Position numbers and translations under genes: made by a program. From Vallitalea sp. (GTDB lineage: Bacteria; Bacillota; Clostridia; Lachnospirales; Vallitaleaceae): a stretch of DNA of 64,000 nucleotides. The notes under the pieces are model-generated. The model was not told where the DNA came from, made no database searches, and saw nothing but the letters and a program-made list of their open reading frames with translations. The DNA lies in NCBI RefSeq assembly GCF_025211055.1, contig NZ_JAOARO010000039.1, positions 1 through 64,000 on the forward strand, given 5' to 3'. Of the stretch, positions 56,466 through 64,000 are shown piece by piece; the stretch's first letter is position 1, and each line of letters starts with the position of its first letter.

Positions 56466-56512
56466 AGCTATCCCATAACACATATTTATGTTATATGGGA
56501 CAGCTCTTTTTA
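56466..56512. terminator. Terminator between convergent genes
   Basis: AGCTATCCCATAACA (56466-56480) pairs with TGTTATATGGGACAGCT (56489-56505) with minor irregularities, followed by TTTTTAT on the plus strand. On the minus strand a weaker T-run also follows, so it may serve both the amidohydrolase and the convergent phosphofructokinase gene. Confidence 0.75.
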
Positions 56513-56536
56513 TAATATAGATATTAAATTTTACTT

Positions 56537-57775
56537 TTAATTATCGGATAATAAATGTCTGATATCCAAATATACAGGAAGTCCGTTCTTATATTGTATA
56601 TTTGGTTCACCGAATGTCAATGGTGATATATATTCTATAAGTTCTTCTGTAATGTCACCATTATCAGCATATATCCAATCAGTAGGTATTAATTTTTCCT
56701 TGTTGGCTACTTTTTCTATATCCACACAATCAATTTGAGATTTGTATGGAATATTACTTGTTCTAATTATGGATACCATTTGTCCAGTGTAACCAGCTAC
56801 GGCGTATTCAACAGCCTTATTTCCAACCTTACAAGCTTCATTGATATCTTGTAATGATGCACTGTGCATTGCACTTCTCTGTAATACGTTAAGTTCTATG
56901 GATCTAACCTTACACCCCAAAGATTTACTTACTATGTGCTCCAGAGTTTTTCCTGTACCGCTTAACTTAGCATGTCCAAAAGAGTCATCTAGTGAATTCT
57001 CAGATGCTGAAATATAGTTTCCATCTTTATCCTTAATACCTTCTGAAACTGCAACAATAATATTTTTTTTAGTTTTTTGAATACGTTTTAGATTATTTAA
57101 GAAATCATAGATAGAAAAAGGTACTTCGGGTAGATAGATTAAATCTGGAGATGAATTGCATTCATTTCTTGCAAGTGCAGCAGATGCTGTCAACCAACCA
57201 GCATTTCGTCCCATTATTTCAACAATAGTAACACTTGGGATATCATATATGTATGTATCATAAGATATTTCAAGCATTGTAGTAGCTACAAATTTAGCAG
57301 CTGAACCAAAGCCAGGAGTATGGTCGGTTCCAAATAAATCGTTATCTATAGTTTTTGGTATTCCGATGATTCTAATATTTTTATTTTTAAGTTTAGCGTA
57401 TTTTGATAATTTTAGGACAGTGTCCATTGAATCATTACCACCAATATAAAAGAAATATTCAATTTTTTTTCGTTCAAATATATCAAAGATCAACTTATAT
57501 TCTGTTTCATCTTCAGTAAAATCAGGTAGCTTATATCTACAAGAACCCAAAAACATTGAAGGAGTTGTCTTTAATACTTCCAATTTACTTTTTGAGGTAG
57601 CAAATATGGATGTTAAATTGATTATATTATGATTTAAAACTCCTTGAATACCATTTATAGCACCATATACAGTATGTATATTAGGACTTTCTATGGCTGA
57701 ACCTATAACACCACTTAAAGAGGCGTTTATTACGGACGTAGGACCACCCGATTGAGCAATAAGACAATTAGACAT
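56537..57775 (-). CDS. pfp: Pyrophosphate-type 6-phosphofructokinase
   Basis: 412-residue enzyme phosphorylating fructose-6-phosphate in glycolysis. N-terminal AQSGGPTSVINASL, then FYIGGNDSMDT (Asp where ATP-dependent enzymes have Gly) and GIPKTIDNDL. In that motif the Lys of PKTIDND marks pyrophosphate use, where ATP types have PGTIDND. TPGFGSAAKF and EIMGRNAGWL follow. The enzyme therefore probably uses PPi and is reversible. Monocistronic, with its own promoter; AAAAGGAG ribosome site. Confidence 0.9.
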   Translation of the reverse strand: MSNCLIAQSGGPTSVINASLSGVIGSAIESPNIHTVYGAINGIQGVLNHNIINLTSIFATSKSKLEVLKTTPSMFLGSCRYKLPDFTEDETEYKLIFDIFERKKIEYFFYIGGNDSMDTVLKLSKYAKLKNKNIRIIGIPKTIDNDLFGTDHTPGFGSAAKFVATTMLEISYDTYIYDIPSVTIVEIMGRNAGWLTASAALARNECNSSPDLIYLPEVPFSIYDFLNNLKRIQKTKKNIIVAVSEGIKDKDGNYISASENSLDDSFGHAKLSGTGKTLEHIVSKSLGCKVRSIELNVLQRSAMHSASLQDINEACKVGNKAVEYAVAGYTGQMVSIIRTSNIPYKSQIDCVDIEKVANKEKLIPTDWIYADNGDITEELIEYISPLTFGEPNIQYKNGLPVYLDIRHLLSDN

Positions 57776-58087
57776 ATGAAAATCTCCTTTTATAATTTTG
57801 AAAAATTTTCCTCACAGTTTAATATAATACAATATTTAATTATGAAAAGCAATTACAAATTGACTTGAAAAGCATAATTATATCTATTTAATAAATAGGA
57901 CGTTAAAATATATTAATAGGTAAAACTTGATTGTATTAGTATAAGAAACTATGCATATAATAATATCGTGATATAGAAATAGTGATTATAATGTACTTGT
58001 ATAATATTAGTAACAAAAAAATAAAATTTAACCTATCATTTATAAACAAATAAACAAAAAAAACCATTATTATTTACATTAATTATC
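57776..58087. other. AT-rich divergent intergenic region
   Basis: About 310 bases between the phosphofructokinase gene (minus) and the 6S RNA (plus). It contains the pfp promoter and otherwise only AT-rich sequence with no coding frame or stable hairpin noticed. Confidence 0.5.
57824..57852 (-). promoter_or_regulatory. Promoter of the phosphofructokinase gene
   Basis: On the minus strand, TTGCTT (57852-57847), 17 bases, TATTAT (57829-57824). Confidence 0.55.
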
Positions 58088-58116
58088 TTGCAAATTTTTT
58101 TGTTATATAGTATAAT
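58088..58116 (+). promoter_or_regulatory. Promoter of 6S RNA
   Basis: TTGCAA (58088-58093), 17 bases, perfect TATAAT (58111-58116). The start should be near 58123, matching the 5' end expected for the RNA. Confidence 0.75.
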
Positions 58117-58122
58117 GAGTTC

Positions 58123-58318
58123 ACAGCAAAGTTAGATATTTCCTGGGATGTACGATAATCCTGCTATTTTGAACCTACATTAGCAATTCGGGAGTTCTAT
58201 ATCTCAAAGTGGATGTCAAGCCCTCATTATGGCGGGGAAGACAAAAGCTCTGGTGCGGACACCCACCTAACGTGAGTTAGGGATCAAAATTCAGGAAACG
58301 GCATATCCGGGTATACAT
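58123..58318 (+). ncRNA. ssrS: 6S RNA
   Basis: A GC-richer island of about 195 bases in an AT-rich gap. It has the layout of 6S RNA: a 5' segment TTTCCTGGGATGTACGAT pairs with the 3' segment ACGGCATATCCGGGTATA to form the closing stem. The conserved GGACACCCACCT followed by a GTTAGGGATCA hairpin arm matches the 3' part of E. coli 6S (ACAUUCACCUUGAAC...), and a central bubble region lies between them. 6S RNA mimics an open promoter and binds sigma-A RNA polymerase, lowering transcription when nutrients run short. Its own promoter and terminator flank it. Boundaries are estimates within about 10 bases. Confidence 0.85.
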
Positions 58319-58334
58319 ATTTAATTAAAAAAAT

Positions 58335-58365
58335 AAGTTACTATTTTCATAGTAACTTTTTTATT
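58335..58365. terminator. Bidirectional terminator (6S RNA and SGNH gene)
   Basis: AAGTTACTAT (58335-58344), loop TTTC, ATAGTAACTT (58349-58358) then T-run on the plus strand. On the minus strand the same stem is followed by ATTTTTTTAATT, so it can end both the 6S RNA and the convergent hydrolase gene. Confidence 0.88.
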
Positions 58366-59026
58366 TATCTATTTTACCAATAGTTCTTTCTTTTAAAACT
58401 CCTTGAAAATTGATATATTTAGTAAATTCTGCAAAAACTGTATCAAATAATAAATCATATCCAGTTTCATTTAAATGTACTCCATCATCTGATATAAATC
58501 TCTCGTAATTATCTTGACTTATTAATTTATTATAAAAATCTATAAGTGGACAATTATAATCTTTGGATAGAGTTTTAATTATATGTACGTATTGATTCAA
58601 ACGAGAATTATTACGTAATGGTGTTGCAATATCTTCATTAACTGGAGGTGGAGTAACCATAATAGGAATGGGTATACAATTATTTAAACCTGTCCTATTG
58701 TTATGTTCTATGATTCTATTAATTATAGTAATTAAATTATTTTCAAATTCTTCTAGTGGTCTATATTTATTATTATTAGCACAATCATTAGTGCCGAATT
58801 GTATGAAAACCATGTTTGGTTGATGAACCAATACAGAAGTTTCAATAGATTGAGATGCTTCTCTAGTAGTAACACCGTTCTTACTAGAATTAACAATATT
58901 CCAATATATTGAAGGATAATAGCTAGGTATATATTTTTCAAGTCTATTAATAAAACTATGGGCTTTATTGACACCATAACCATTTGAAATACTATCACCA
59001 AATCCAACAATTGTTGTCTTAATCAT
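58361..59026 (-). CDS. SGNH/GDSL-family hydrolase
   Basis: 221-residue esterase-like protein. Block I is IVGFGDSISNGYG (nucleophile Ser in GDS), block III is QFGTNDCAN and block V is DGVHLNETGY with catalytic Asp and His. There is no signal peptide, so it is probably cytosolic. Family members deacylate lipids, thioesters or sugars; the substrate is unknown. It ends inside the terminator shared with 6S RNA. A GGAGG ribosome site precedes the start. Confidence 0.88.
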   Translation of the reverse strand: MIKTTIVGFGDSISNGYGVNKAHSFINRLEKYIPSYYPSIYWNIVNSSKNGVTTREASQSIETSVLVHQPNMVFIQFGTNDCANNNKYRPLEEFENNLITIINRIIEHNNRTGLNNCIPIPIMVTPPPVNEDIATPLRNNSRLNQYVHIIKTLSKDYNCPLIDFYNKLISQDNYERFISDDGVHLNETGYDLLFDTVFAEFTKYINFQGVLKERTIGKIDK

Positions 59027-59115
59027 ACGATTACCTCCAGTTTTATAATTAACATTAGCTTTACATTATATAATAATACAAATTTAGAGTAATTCCAATA
59101 GTTTTTTTGAAAAAA

Positions 59116-60396
59116 TTATAAATCACTTATATTTTGTAATGAATTGTAAAATCTAGGAAAAGATATATCAATACATTCACTTTGAAGTATATCTGTTTTT
59201 CCTTCTGCAACAAGACCGGCAATAGCTAAAGACATAGCTACTCGGTGATCATTATAGCTATTAACAGTTGCACCTCTAAGATTAGGTGAATGAGATATTA
59301 TCATACCATCATCAGTGCCTATTATATCAGCACCCATTTTACTTAATTCTGTTACCATAGTCTCTATGCGATTAGATTCTTTTACTTTTAATTCTTCAGC
59401 ATCTTTTATGATTGTTTTACCCTCAGCTAAGCAAGCAGCTACTGCAATTACTGGTATTTCATCAATTAGAGAAGGGATAATATTTTTATCAATTACTGTA
59501 CCTGTCAGTCTACTGGATTTCACCTTGATATCAGCAACCAACTCACCGTTAATCTCTCTTTTATTAAGTAAAGATATATCCCCATTCATTGCTTTTAGTA
59601 CTTTGATAATCCCATCTCTCGTAGAATTAATACCAACATTTTTAATTATCAGCCTAGAATTTTTAGTAATCATACAAGCTACTATGAAAAATGCAGCTGA
59701 AGAAATATCTCCAGGTATATTTATATCTCTTGCGTATAGTTCCTTTACAGGAGTGCTTATTATTGTAGAGTCATCAGTAGTTATATTGCCTCCAAAATAA
59801 TTAAGCATTATTTCTGTATGGTTTCTAGAAAGAACAGGTTCTATTATTTTAGTATTATTTTCTGTATATAAACTTGCTAGAATTATACATGATTTTACTT
59901 GTGCACTAGCAACTAAGGAATTGTGGGTTATATTATGCAGTCTACTACCAGTAATTTTTAATGGCGCTTTATTATTACTTTCAATAGATACAATGTTAGC
60001 TCCCATCTTCGTTAATGGATCTATGATTCTTTTCATAGGTCTACTTTTGATAGAATCATCTCCAGTTATGACACAATCAAAATCTTGAGGAGCAAGGATT
60101 CCAGACATTAATCTAAGTGTAGTACCACTATTACCTACATATAGTTCGTTTTTAGGTTTTTTAAGACCATGTAATCCTTGACCAGTAACAGTGACAAGGG
60201 AATCATTAACTTCAATATCAATTCCCATATCTCTAAAACAACGAATAGTACTTAAGCAATCCTCACCCATTAAAAATCCTTTTATATTTGTAGTACCTTT
60301 TGATAGAGCACCTAGCATTATCGCTCTATGGGAAATGGATTTATCCCCAGGTACATTAATCTCACCTTGTATACTTTTCACAGGATGTATTATCAT
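59116..60396 (-). CDS. aroA: 3-phosphoshikimate 1-carboxyvinyltransferase (EPSP synthase)
   Basis: 426 residues; joins shikimate-3-phosphate and phosphoenolpyruvate in the shikimate pathway. PGDKSISHRAIMLG, VGNSGTTLRLMSG (Ser rather than Ala after GN, as in class II-like enzymes), DDSIKSRPM and KESNRIETM are visible, with YNDHRVAMSLA near the C-terminus. Last gene of the aroF-tyrA-aroA unit, 25 bases after tyrA. Confidence 0.95.
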   Translation of the reverse strand: MIIHPVKSIQGEINVPGDKSISHRAIMLGALSKGTTNIKGFLMGEDCLSTIRCFRDMGIDIEVNDSLVTVTGQGLHGLKKPKNELYVGNSGTTLRLMSGILAPQDFDCVITGDDSIKSRPMKRIIDPLTKMGANIVSIESNNKAPLKITGSRLHNITHNSLVASAQVKSCIILASLYTENNTKIIEPVLSRNHTEIMLNYFGGNITTDDSTIISTPVKELYARDINIPGDISSAAFFIVACMITKNSRLIIKNVGINSTRDGIIKVLKAMNGDISLLNKREINGELVADIKVKSSRLTGTVIDKNIIPSLIDEIPVIAVAACLAEGKTIIKDAEELKVKESNRIETMVTELSKMGADIIGTDDGMIISHSPNLRGATVNSYNDHRVAMSLAIAGLVAEGKTDILQSECIDISFPRFYNSLQNISDL

Positions 60397-60421
60397 ATTT
60401 GCCTCCAGTAGTTATTTTATT

Positions 60422-61516
60422 TTAGATATAAACTCTATAATTCATGCCAACCAGTAGTTCTATACTTTTGTTTTGACTGTCCAAGTCATAAAAAACTATT
60501 TCCAATACACCTTCTTGGTGCTCTCTATTGTTATTAATTCCTATATTCTTGATATTTATGTGGTTATTACTTAATAAAGTTGCTATTTCTGCTATAATAC
60601 CAGGTTTGTCTATTACATCCACTGTAATTTTATATGATTTCATGATAAAACCTGTATTCTTATCTGAAAATGTATTTCTATAATCTCTGGATGAAGAGAA
60701 AAACGAGTATATGTTTTCGTTGTTGCACTTAGCTATACTTTTCTTTATTAGTGAAAGTTCTTGCTGAAATCTATCTATAACTTTGGTTATTTGCTTATTA
60801 TTAGTTGAACATATTTGCTCCCACATATCTGGAGAGGAAGATGCTATTCTAGTTATATCTTTGAATCCTCCTGCCGCTAGTGTATGCATATGTTTATCAG
60901 GTGTATCTAGTTCAGATACTAGCTTAACAAGTGTAGAAGCAATGATATGTGGTACATGGCTGATTGTAGCTGTAATAAAATCATGTTTTGATGGTTCTAT
61001 TACGATAGGTAATGCACCAATATCCGTAATTATTGTCTGTAACATGGCTATTTTATCCTCTGATGTAGCAGGTAGAGGAGTCAATATATAATAGGCATTT
61101 TCAAAAAGATGACTATCAGCAGCGGTTATCCCACTTTTTTCAGATCCAGCCATAGGATGACCACCAATAAAATAATTATCACAGTTCATGCCTATTGCAG
61201 CATCAATTATTTTTTCTTTTGTACTTCCAACATCTGTTATAATACAATCATTATTTATTATTGGTAGTAGTTTGTTTAAAGCTTCTATATTATTTTCCAC
61301 AGGTGCACATAAAAAAATAATCTGGCAATCCTGAAAATTATTATCAATTATAGTAGTATAATCGTCAATAATATCTTCATTCAAAGCTGTTTCAAGTGAA
61401 GTAATATCTATGTCAAAAGCAATTATTTCACATGTTTTATATTTAACTTTGATAGCTTTAGCTAAGGAACCACCTATTAATCCAAGCCCAATAAAGCCAA
61501 TCTTATCTATATTCAT
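60422..61516 (-). CDS. tyrA: Prephenate dehydrogenase with C-terminal ACT domain
   Basis: 364 residues. Rossmann motif IGFIGLGLIGGSLAKA, then IDAAIGMNCDNYFIGGHPMAGSEKSG, SHVPHIIASTLV and a helical domain, with an ACT domain at about 295-364 (ITVDVIDKPGIIAEIATLL) expected to bind tyrosine for feedback control. It oxidises prephenate to 4-hydroxyphenylpyruvate with NAD. Its ATG overlaps the aroF stop (TAATG), so the two are coupled. Confidence 0.95.
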   Translation of the reverse strand: MNIDKIGFIGLGLIGGSLAKAIKVKYKTCEIIAFDIDITSLETALNEDIIDDYTTIIDNNFQDCQIIFLCAPVENNIEALNKLLPIINNDCIITDVGSTKEKIIDAAIGMNCDNYFIGGHPMAGSEKSGITAADSHLFENAYYILTPLPATSEDKIAMLQTIITDIGALPIVIEPSKHDFITATISHVPHIIASTLVKLVSELDTPDKHMHTLAAGGFKDITRIASSSPDMWEQICSTNNKQITKVIDRFQQELSLIKKSIAKCNNENIYSFFSSSRDYRNTFSDKNTGFIMKSYKITVDVIDKPGIIAEIATLLSNNHINIKNIGINNNREHQEGVLEIVFYDLDSQNKSIELLVGMNYRVYI

Positions 61517-62529
61517 TACAAAATCTTCCCAACAAGATTAGAAAAAGGTCTTAACTCATTGCATAATAATTCAAATTCATCAGGTGGTAATGATTGAGGA
61601 CCGTCGGATAAAGCCACAGCAGGATTAGGATGTACTTCAACCATAATACCATCTGCACCTACAGCTACTGAGGCTTTGGATAGAGGATTAACATAGGCTC
61701 TTTTACCAGTAGCATGACAAGGATCTACTATTATTGGTAAGTGGCTTTTGTGTTTTATAATAGGTATAGCACTAATGTCTAGTGTATTTCTTGTAGCTGT
61801 CTCAAATGTTCTGATACCTCTTTCACATAAAACAACATTTTTATTTCCTTCACTCATTATGTATTCAGCAGCATTTAACCATTCATCTATAGTTGCAGAT
61901 AAACCTCTCTTTAATAGAACAGGGGTATTGGTTTTTCCGATTTCTTTTAGTAAGTAGAAATTCTGCATATTCCTTGCACCGATTTGGAACATATCGACAT
62001 ATTTATAAGCAGTTTCAACAGATTTTAGACTAGTGACTTCGCATACAATTGGTAGTCCTGTTTCTTCACGAGCTTTTGCCATATATTTTAAACCTTCTTC
62101 TTCTAATCCTTGGAATGAGTAAGGGGATGTACGAGGTTTGTAAGCACCTCCTCTAAGAATTGATGCACCAGATTTTTTGATCGCATGAGCAGTTTCTATG
62201 ATTTGTTTTTCATTTTCTATAGCACAAGGGCCAGCCATAATTACAAATTGGTTACCGCCTATTTCAACATCTCTTACCTTGATGATAGAGGAGTTCGTGT
62301 TGAATTTTTTATTTGCCAATTTATAGGATTCGGTAACAGGGACAATCTTTTCCACGCCACCCATTAATTCAATATTACATTTGGATAATTTAGATTTATC
62401 ACCTACAACACCTATAATAGTTATTTGATCTCCTGTTGATAGATGTGTTTTAAGTCCATGATCTTCAACTAAGTTTATAACCCTTTTTATATCTTGTTCA
62501 TTAACATTTGGTTTCATTACAATAATCAT
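61516..62529 (-). CDS. aroF: 3-deoxy-7-phosphoheptulonate (DAHP) synthase
   Basis: 337 residues from ATG 62529; GGAGGT (62541-62536) is 6 bases upstream, while a longer frame to 62601 has no such site. The first 70 residues are a ferredoxin-like regulatory domain (MKPNVNEQDIKRVINLVEDH), and the rest the type I-beta barrel with VIMAGPCAIENE, LRGGAYKPRTSPYSFQG, QIGARNMQN, LLKRGLSATIDEW and IVDPCHATGKR. It is the entry step of aromatic amino acid synthesis. The regulatory domain suggests feedback by aromatic acids. A structured leader lies upstream. Confidence 0.95.
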   Translation of the reverse strand: MIIVMKPNVNEQDIKRVINLVEDHGLKTHLSTGDQITIIGVVGDKSKLSKCNIELMGGVEKIVPVTESYKLANKKFNTNSSIIKVRDVEIGGNQFVIMAGPCAIENEKQIIETAHAIKKSGASILRGGAYKPRTSPYSFQGLEEEGLKYMAKAREETGLPIVCEVTSLKSVETAYKYVDMFQIGARNMQNFYLLKEIGKTNTPVLLKRGLSATIDEWLNAAEYIMSEGNKNVVLCERGIRTFETATRNTLDISAIPIIKHKSHLPIIVDPCHATGKRAYVNPLSKASVAVGADGIMVEVHPNPAVALSDGPQSLPPDEFELLCNELRPFSNLVGKIL

Positions 62530-62578
62530 TATTATACCTCCTTTAAATATGTATATGATATATAGTATTAAATAAAAC

Positions 62579-62660
62579 AGACTCCGTTTAGCAGTAGCCA
62601 ATAAGGCATAATATAGACCCTTTTACAATATTTAAGGGTCTGCATAGCTAAACAGAGTCT
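62579..62660 (-). promoter_or_regulatory. Structured leader RNA upstream of aroF
   Basis: On the minus strand AGACTCTGTTTAGC (62660-62647) pairs with GCTAAACGGAGTCT (62592-62579) through 14 pairs. One is a U-G wobble that would be a C-A mismatch on the other strand, so the minus transcript is the folded one. An inner stem AGACCCTT/AAGGGTCT (62641-62634, 62622-62615) sits inside. The 3' arm runs into GTTTTATTT about 40 bases before the aroF ribosome site. I see no T-box TGGNACCGCG motif. It is a candidate attenuator or ligand-responsive leader. Confidence 0.55.
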
Positions 62661-62718
62661 ATAATAATAGTTAAAAGCTAATCAATAATATACTATAAGA
62701 CAGCCCTTCAATATTTAT

Positions 62719-62727
62719 AGTATACCA
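62719..62727 (-). promoter_or_regulatory. Candidate extended -10 promoter of the aroF operon
   Basis: Minus strand TGG-TATACT (62727-62719). It would start a leader of about 180 bases that contains the structured element. The -35 region is weak. Confidence 0.4.
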
Positions 62728-62759
62728 TAATCAGCTATAAACTAAAATAAATATTAAGG

Positions 62760-63842
62760 TTAAATCAATTGTTTTACCACTTCAAAAAATGTATCCATTT
62801 CTTCTTTTGTACCTAGTGTTACACGTTGATATGTATCCATTCCAAAGAAGAAACCAGGTCTTACAATAACGCCTTTTTTCTGTAGCTCTATAAATAAATC
62901 CATACTTGGTTTTTTGAAATCAATCATTAGGAAGTTACCATGACCTTCTATATAATCAATTCCTAATTCATCAAGTCTTTTATAAGTATATTCTTTAACT
63001 CCCTTATTAGCTTCAAAAGTATTCTTAACGAATTCTTCATCAGAAAGAGCAGCTAGAGCACCTTCTTGAGCACTAGTGGTTACATTGAATGGTCCACGTA
63101 CTCTATTAATATAATCTATAATTTGTGGATGAGCTATTCCATAACCAACACGCAAAGATGCTAAACCATACATTTTAGAGAAGGTTCTAAGTATGATTAA
63201 GTTATCGTATTCTTTTAATAATGGTAGTGACTCTGGATAATTATCATCATAGACATATTCATAATATGCTTCATCAAGTACTATTAGAATATTACTTGGT
63301 ATTTTTTTGATGAATTCTAATTGTTCCTTTTCAGTTATAATTGTACCTGTAGGGTTATTAGGATTAGCTATGAAAATAACCTTAGTACGATCTGTCACTT
63401 TATCAACGATTCCATTTAGATCATAAGTATGGTTGATTAGAGGTACTTCTATTAATTTACCCCCCATAGTTTTTACTGATGCACTATATTGAGCAAAACT
63501 AGGTGTACATGTTATAGCTTCATCTGATGGACCGATAAAAGTACGACCTATTATAGATAAAAGTTCATCTGATCCAGCACCAAAAACAAGCTGATTAGTC
63601 TCTACATTCATTTTTTCTGCTATAGCATTTCTTAATTTTGTGCAGTTGCCATCAGGATATAGTGATGGTGTTTTCAATGTTTCAATGATTGCTTCTTTTG
63701 CTTCTTCTGAACAACCATATGGATTTTCATTAGAAGCAAGTTTAGTAACTTTGTCAAGATTAAATTCTTTTTTTACATCGTCTATTGGCTTGCCTGGTAC
63801 ATAAGCTCTTAGGGATTCAACTTCTTTTCTACAATTAACCAT
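62760..63842 (-). CDS. hisC: Histidinol-phosphate/aromatic aminotransferase
   Basis: PLP-dependent class II aminotransferase of 360 residues from ATG 63842; AAGGAGA (63857-63851) is 8 bases upstream. LASNENPYGCS, FGAGSDELLSII, IANPNNPTGTII, VLDEAYYEYV and the PLP lysine in RTFSKMYGLASLRVGY are present. The family converts histidinol phosphate, but many members also transaminate phenylpyruvate and hydroxyphenylpyruvate. No other his genes are near and the aromatic operon is directly downstream. It may therefore finish Tyr/Phe synthesis; specificity cannot be read from sequence alone. Confidence 0.88.
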   Translation of the reverse strand: MVNCRKEVESLRAYVPGKPIDDVKKEFNLDKVTKLASNENPYGCSEEAKEAIIETLKTPSLYPDGNCTKLRNAIAEKMNVETNQLVFGAGSDELLSIIGRTFIGPSDEAITCTPSFAQYSASVKTMGGKLIEVPLINHTYDLNGIVDKVTDRTKVIFIANPNNPTGTIITEKEQLEFIKKIPSNILIVLDEAYYEYVYDDNYPESLPLLKEYDNLIILRTFSKMYGLASLRVGYGIAHPQIIDYINRVRGPFNVTTSAQEGALAALSDEEFVKNTFEANKGVKEYTYKRLDELGIDYIEGHGNFLMIDFKKPSMDLFIELQKKGVIVRPGFFFGMDTYQRVTLGTKEEMDTFFEVVKQLI

Positions 63843-64000
63843 TTTAATATTCTCCTTCACAATTATATTTCAATTAATATATGTAGCCTATATACTACGT
63901 TACTAATTAGATACATACATTCTATCATATATATTATATTTATGTTGATAAACTATATATTTTTATATTTTTTTGATTATATCATTAAATAAATTTAATT

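Noticed and set aside
62530..62601. N-terminal extension of DAHP synthase to 62601
   Set aside because: The extension overlaps the leader and ribosome site region; GGAGGT serves ATG 62529, which gives the normal family N-terminus.
62579..62660. T-box riboswitch before aroF
   Set aside because: No TGGNACCGCG-type antiterminator motif or specifier-loop layout was found.

Overview
The window is very AT-rich (about 30% G+C by eye) with strong Shine-Dalgarno sites, sigma-A-type promoters, a Firmicute-type 6S RNA and a SleB-like cortex hydrolase. This fits a spore-forming clostridium (class Clostridia; genus not determinable from sequence alone). No tRNA, rRNA or CRISPR array was seen.

Left edge (1-4200): the 3' part of a group II intron with a frameshifted reverse transcriptase/maturase. 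It lies antisense against the 3' end of iorB, and the last residues of the IorB frame are encoded by the intron. iorB and iorA (indolepyruvate:ferredoxin oxidoreductase) lie on the minus strand.

Biosynthetic cluster (about 4460-35890, all plus strand, little spacing): a non-ribosomal peptide cluster that I cannot match to a known product. It holds a GNAT acetyltransferase, a methyltransferase, an M19 dipeptidase, an A-T protein with no recognition Asp, and a 2587-residue NRPS (docking-C-A(Ser)-T-C*-A-T). That NRPS ends in a domain resembling cyanobacterial aldehyde-forming acyl-ACP reductase (AAR). Further genes are a B12-binding radical SAM enzyme, a HemN-like radical SAM enzyme, a discrete AMP ligase with its own ACP, two half ABC exporters, a BtrH-like acyltransferase/cysteine-protease fold, a PqqD-radical SAM-SPASM enzyme, an APH-type kinase, a serine beta-lactamase-like hydrolase, a VOC-FkbH-T-C protein, a PaaK-like ligase and an SDR. 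A co-linear reading (inference) is: FkbH loads a glyceryl unit, C passes it to the A-T protein, then Ser, then a second and possibly basic residue, then reductive release as an aldehyde. Radical SAM, methyl, acetyl and acyl tailoring follow, with phosphorylation/hydrolysis as self-protection and ABC export.

Housekeeping block (35940-49170): D-2-hydroxyacid dehydrogenase, an AP2-domain protein, a SleB-like hydrolase, threonine synthase, a 22-bp inverted repeat, a ribbon-helix-helix protein, a CbpA-like DnaJ, a Fur-box-controlled ferric iron ABC transporter, a CDF metal exporter and an HD-GYP phosphodiesterase.

Purine block (49200-56510): a PotABCD-like ABC transporter followed by adenine deaminase and a second amidohydrolase. 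The promoter carries an inverted pair of PurBox-like sites, suggesting a purine-related rather than polyamine uptake system.

Right end (56537-63842): minus-strand PPi-type phosphofructokinase, a plus-strand 6S RNA, an SGNH hydrolase, and an aromatic amino acid group hisC-[structured leader]-aroF-tyrA-aroA.
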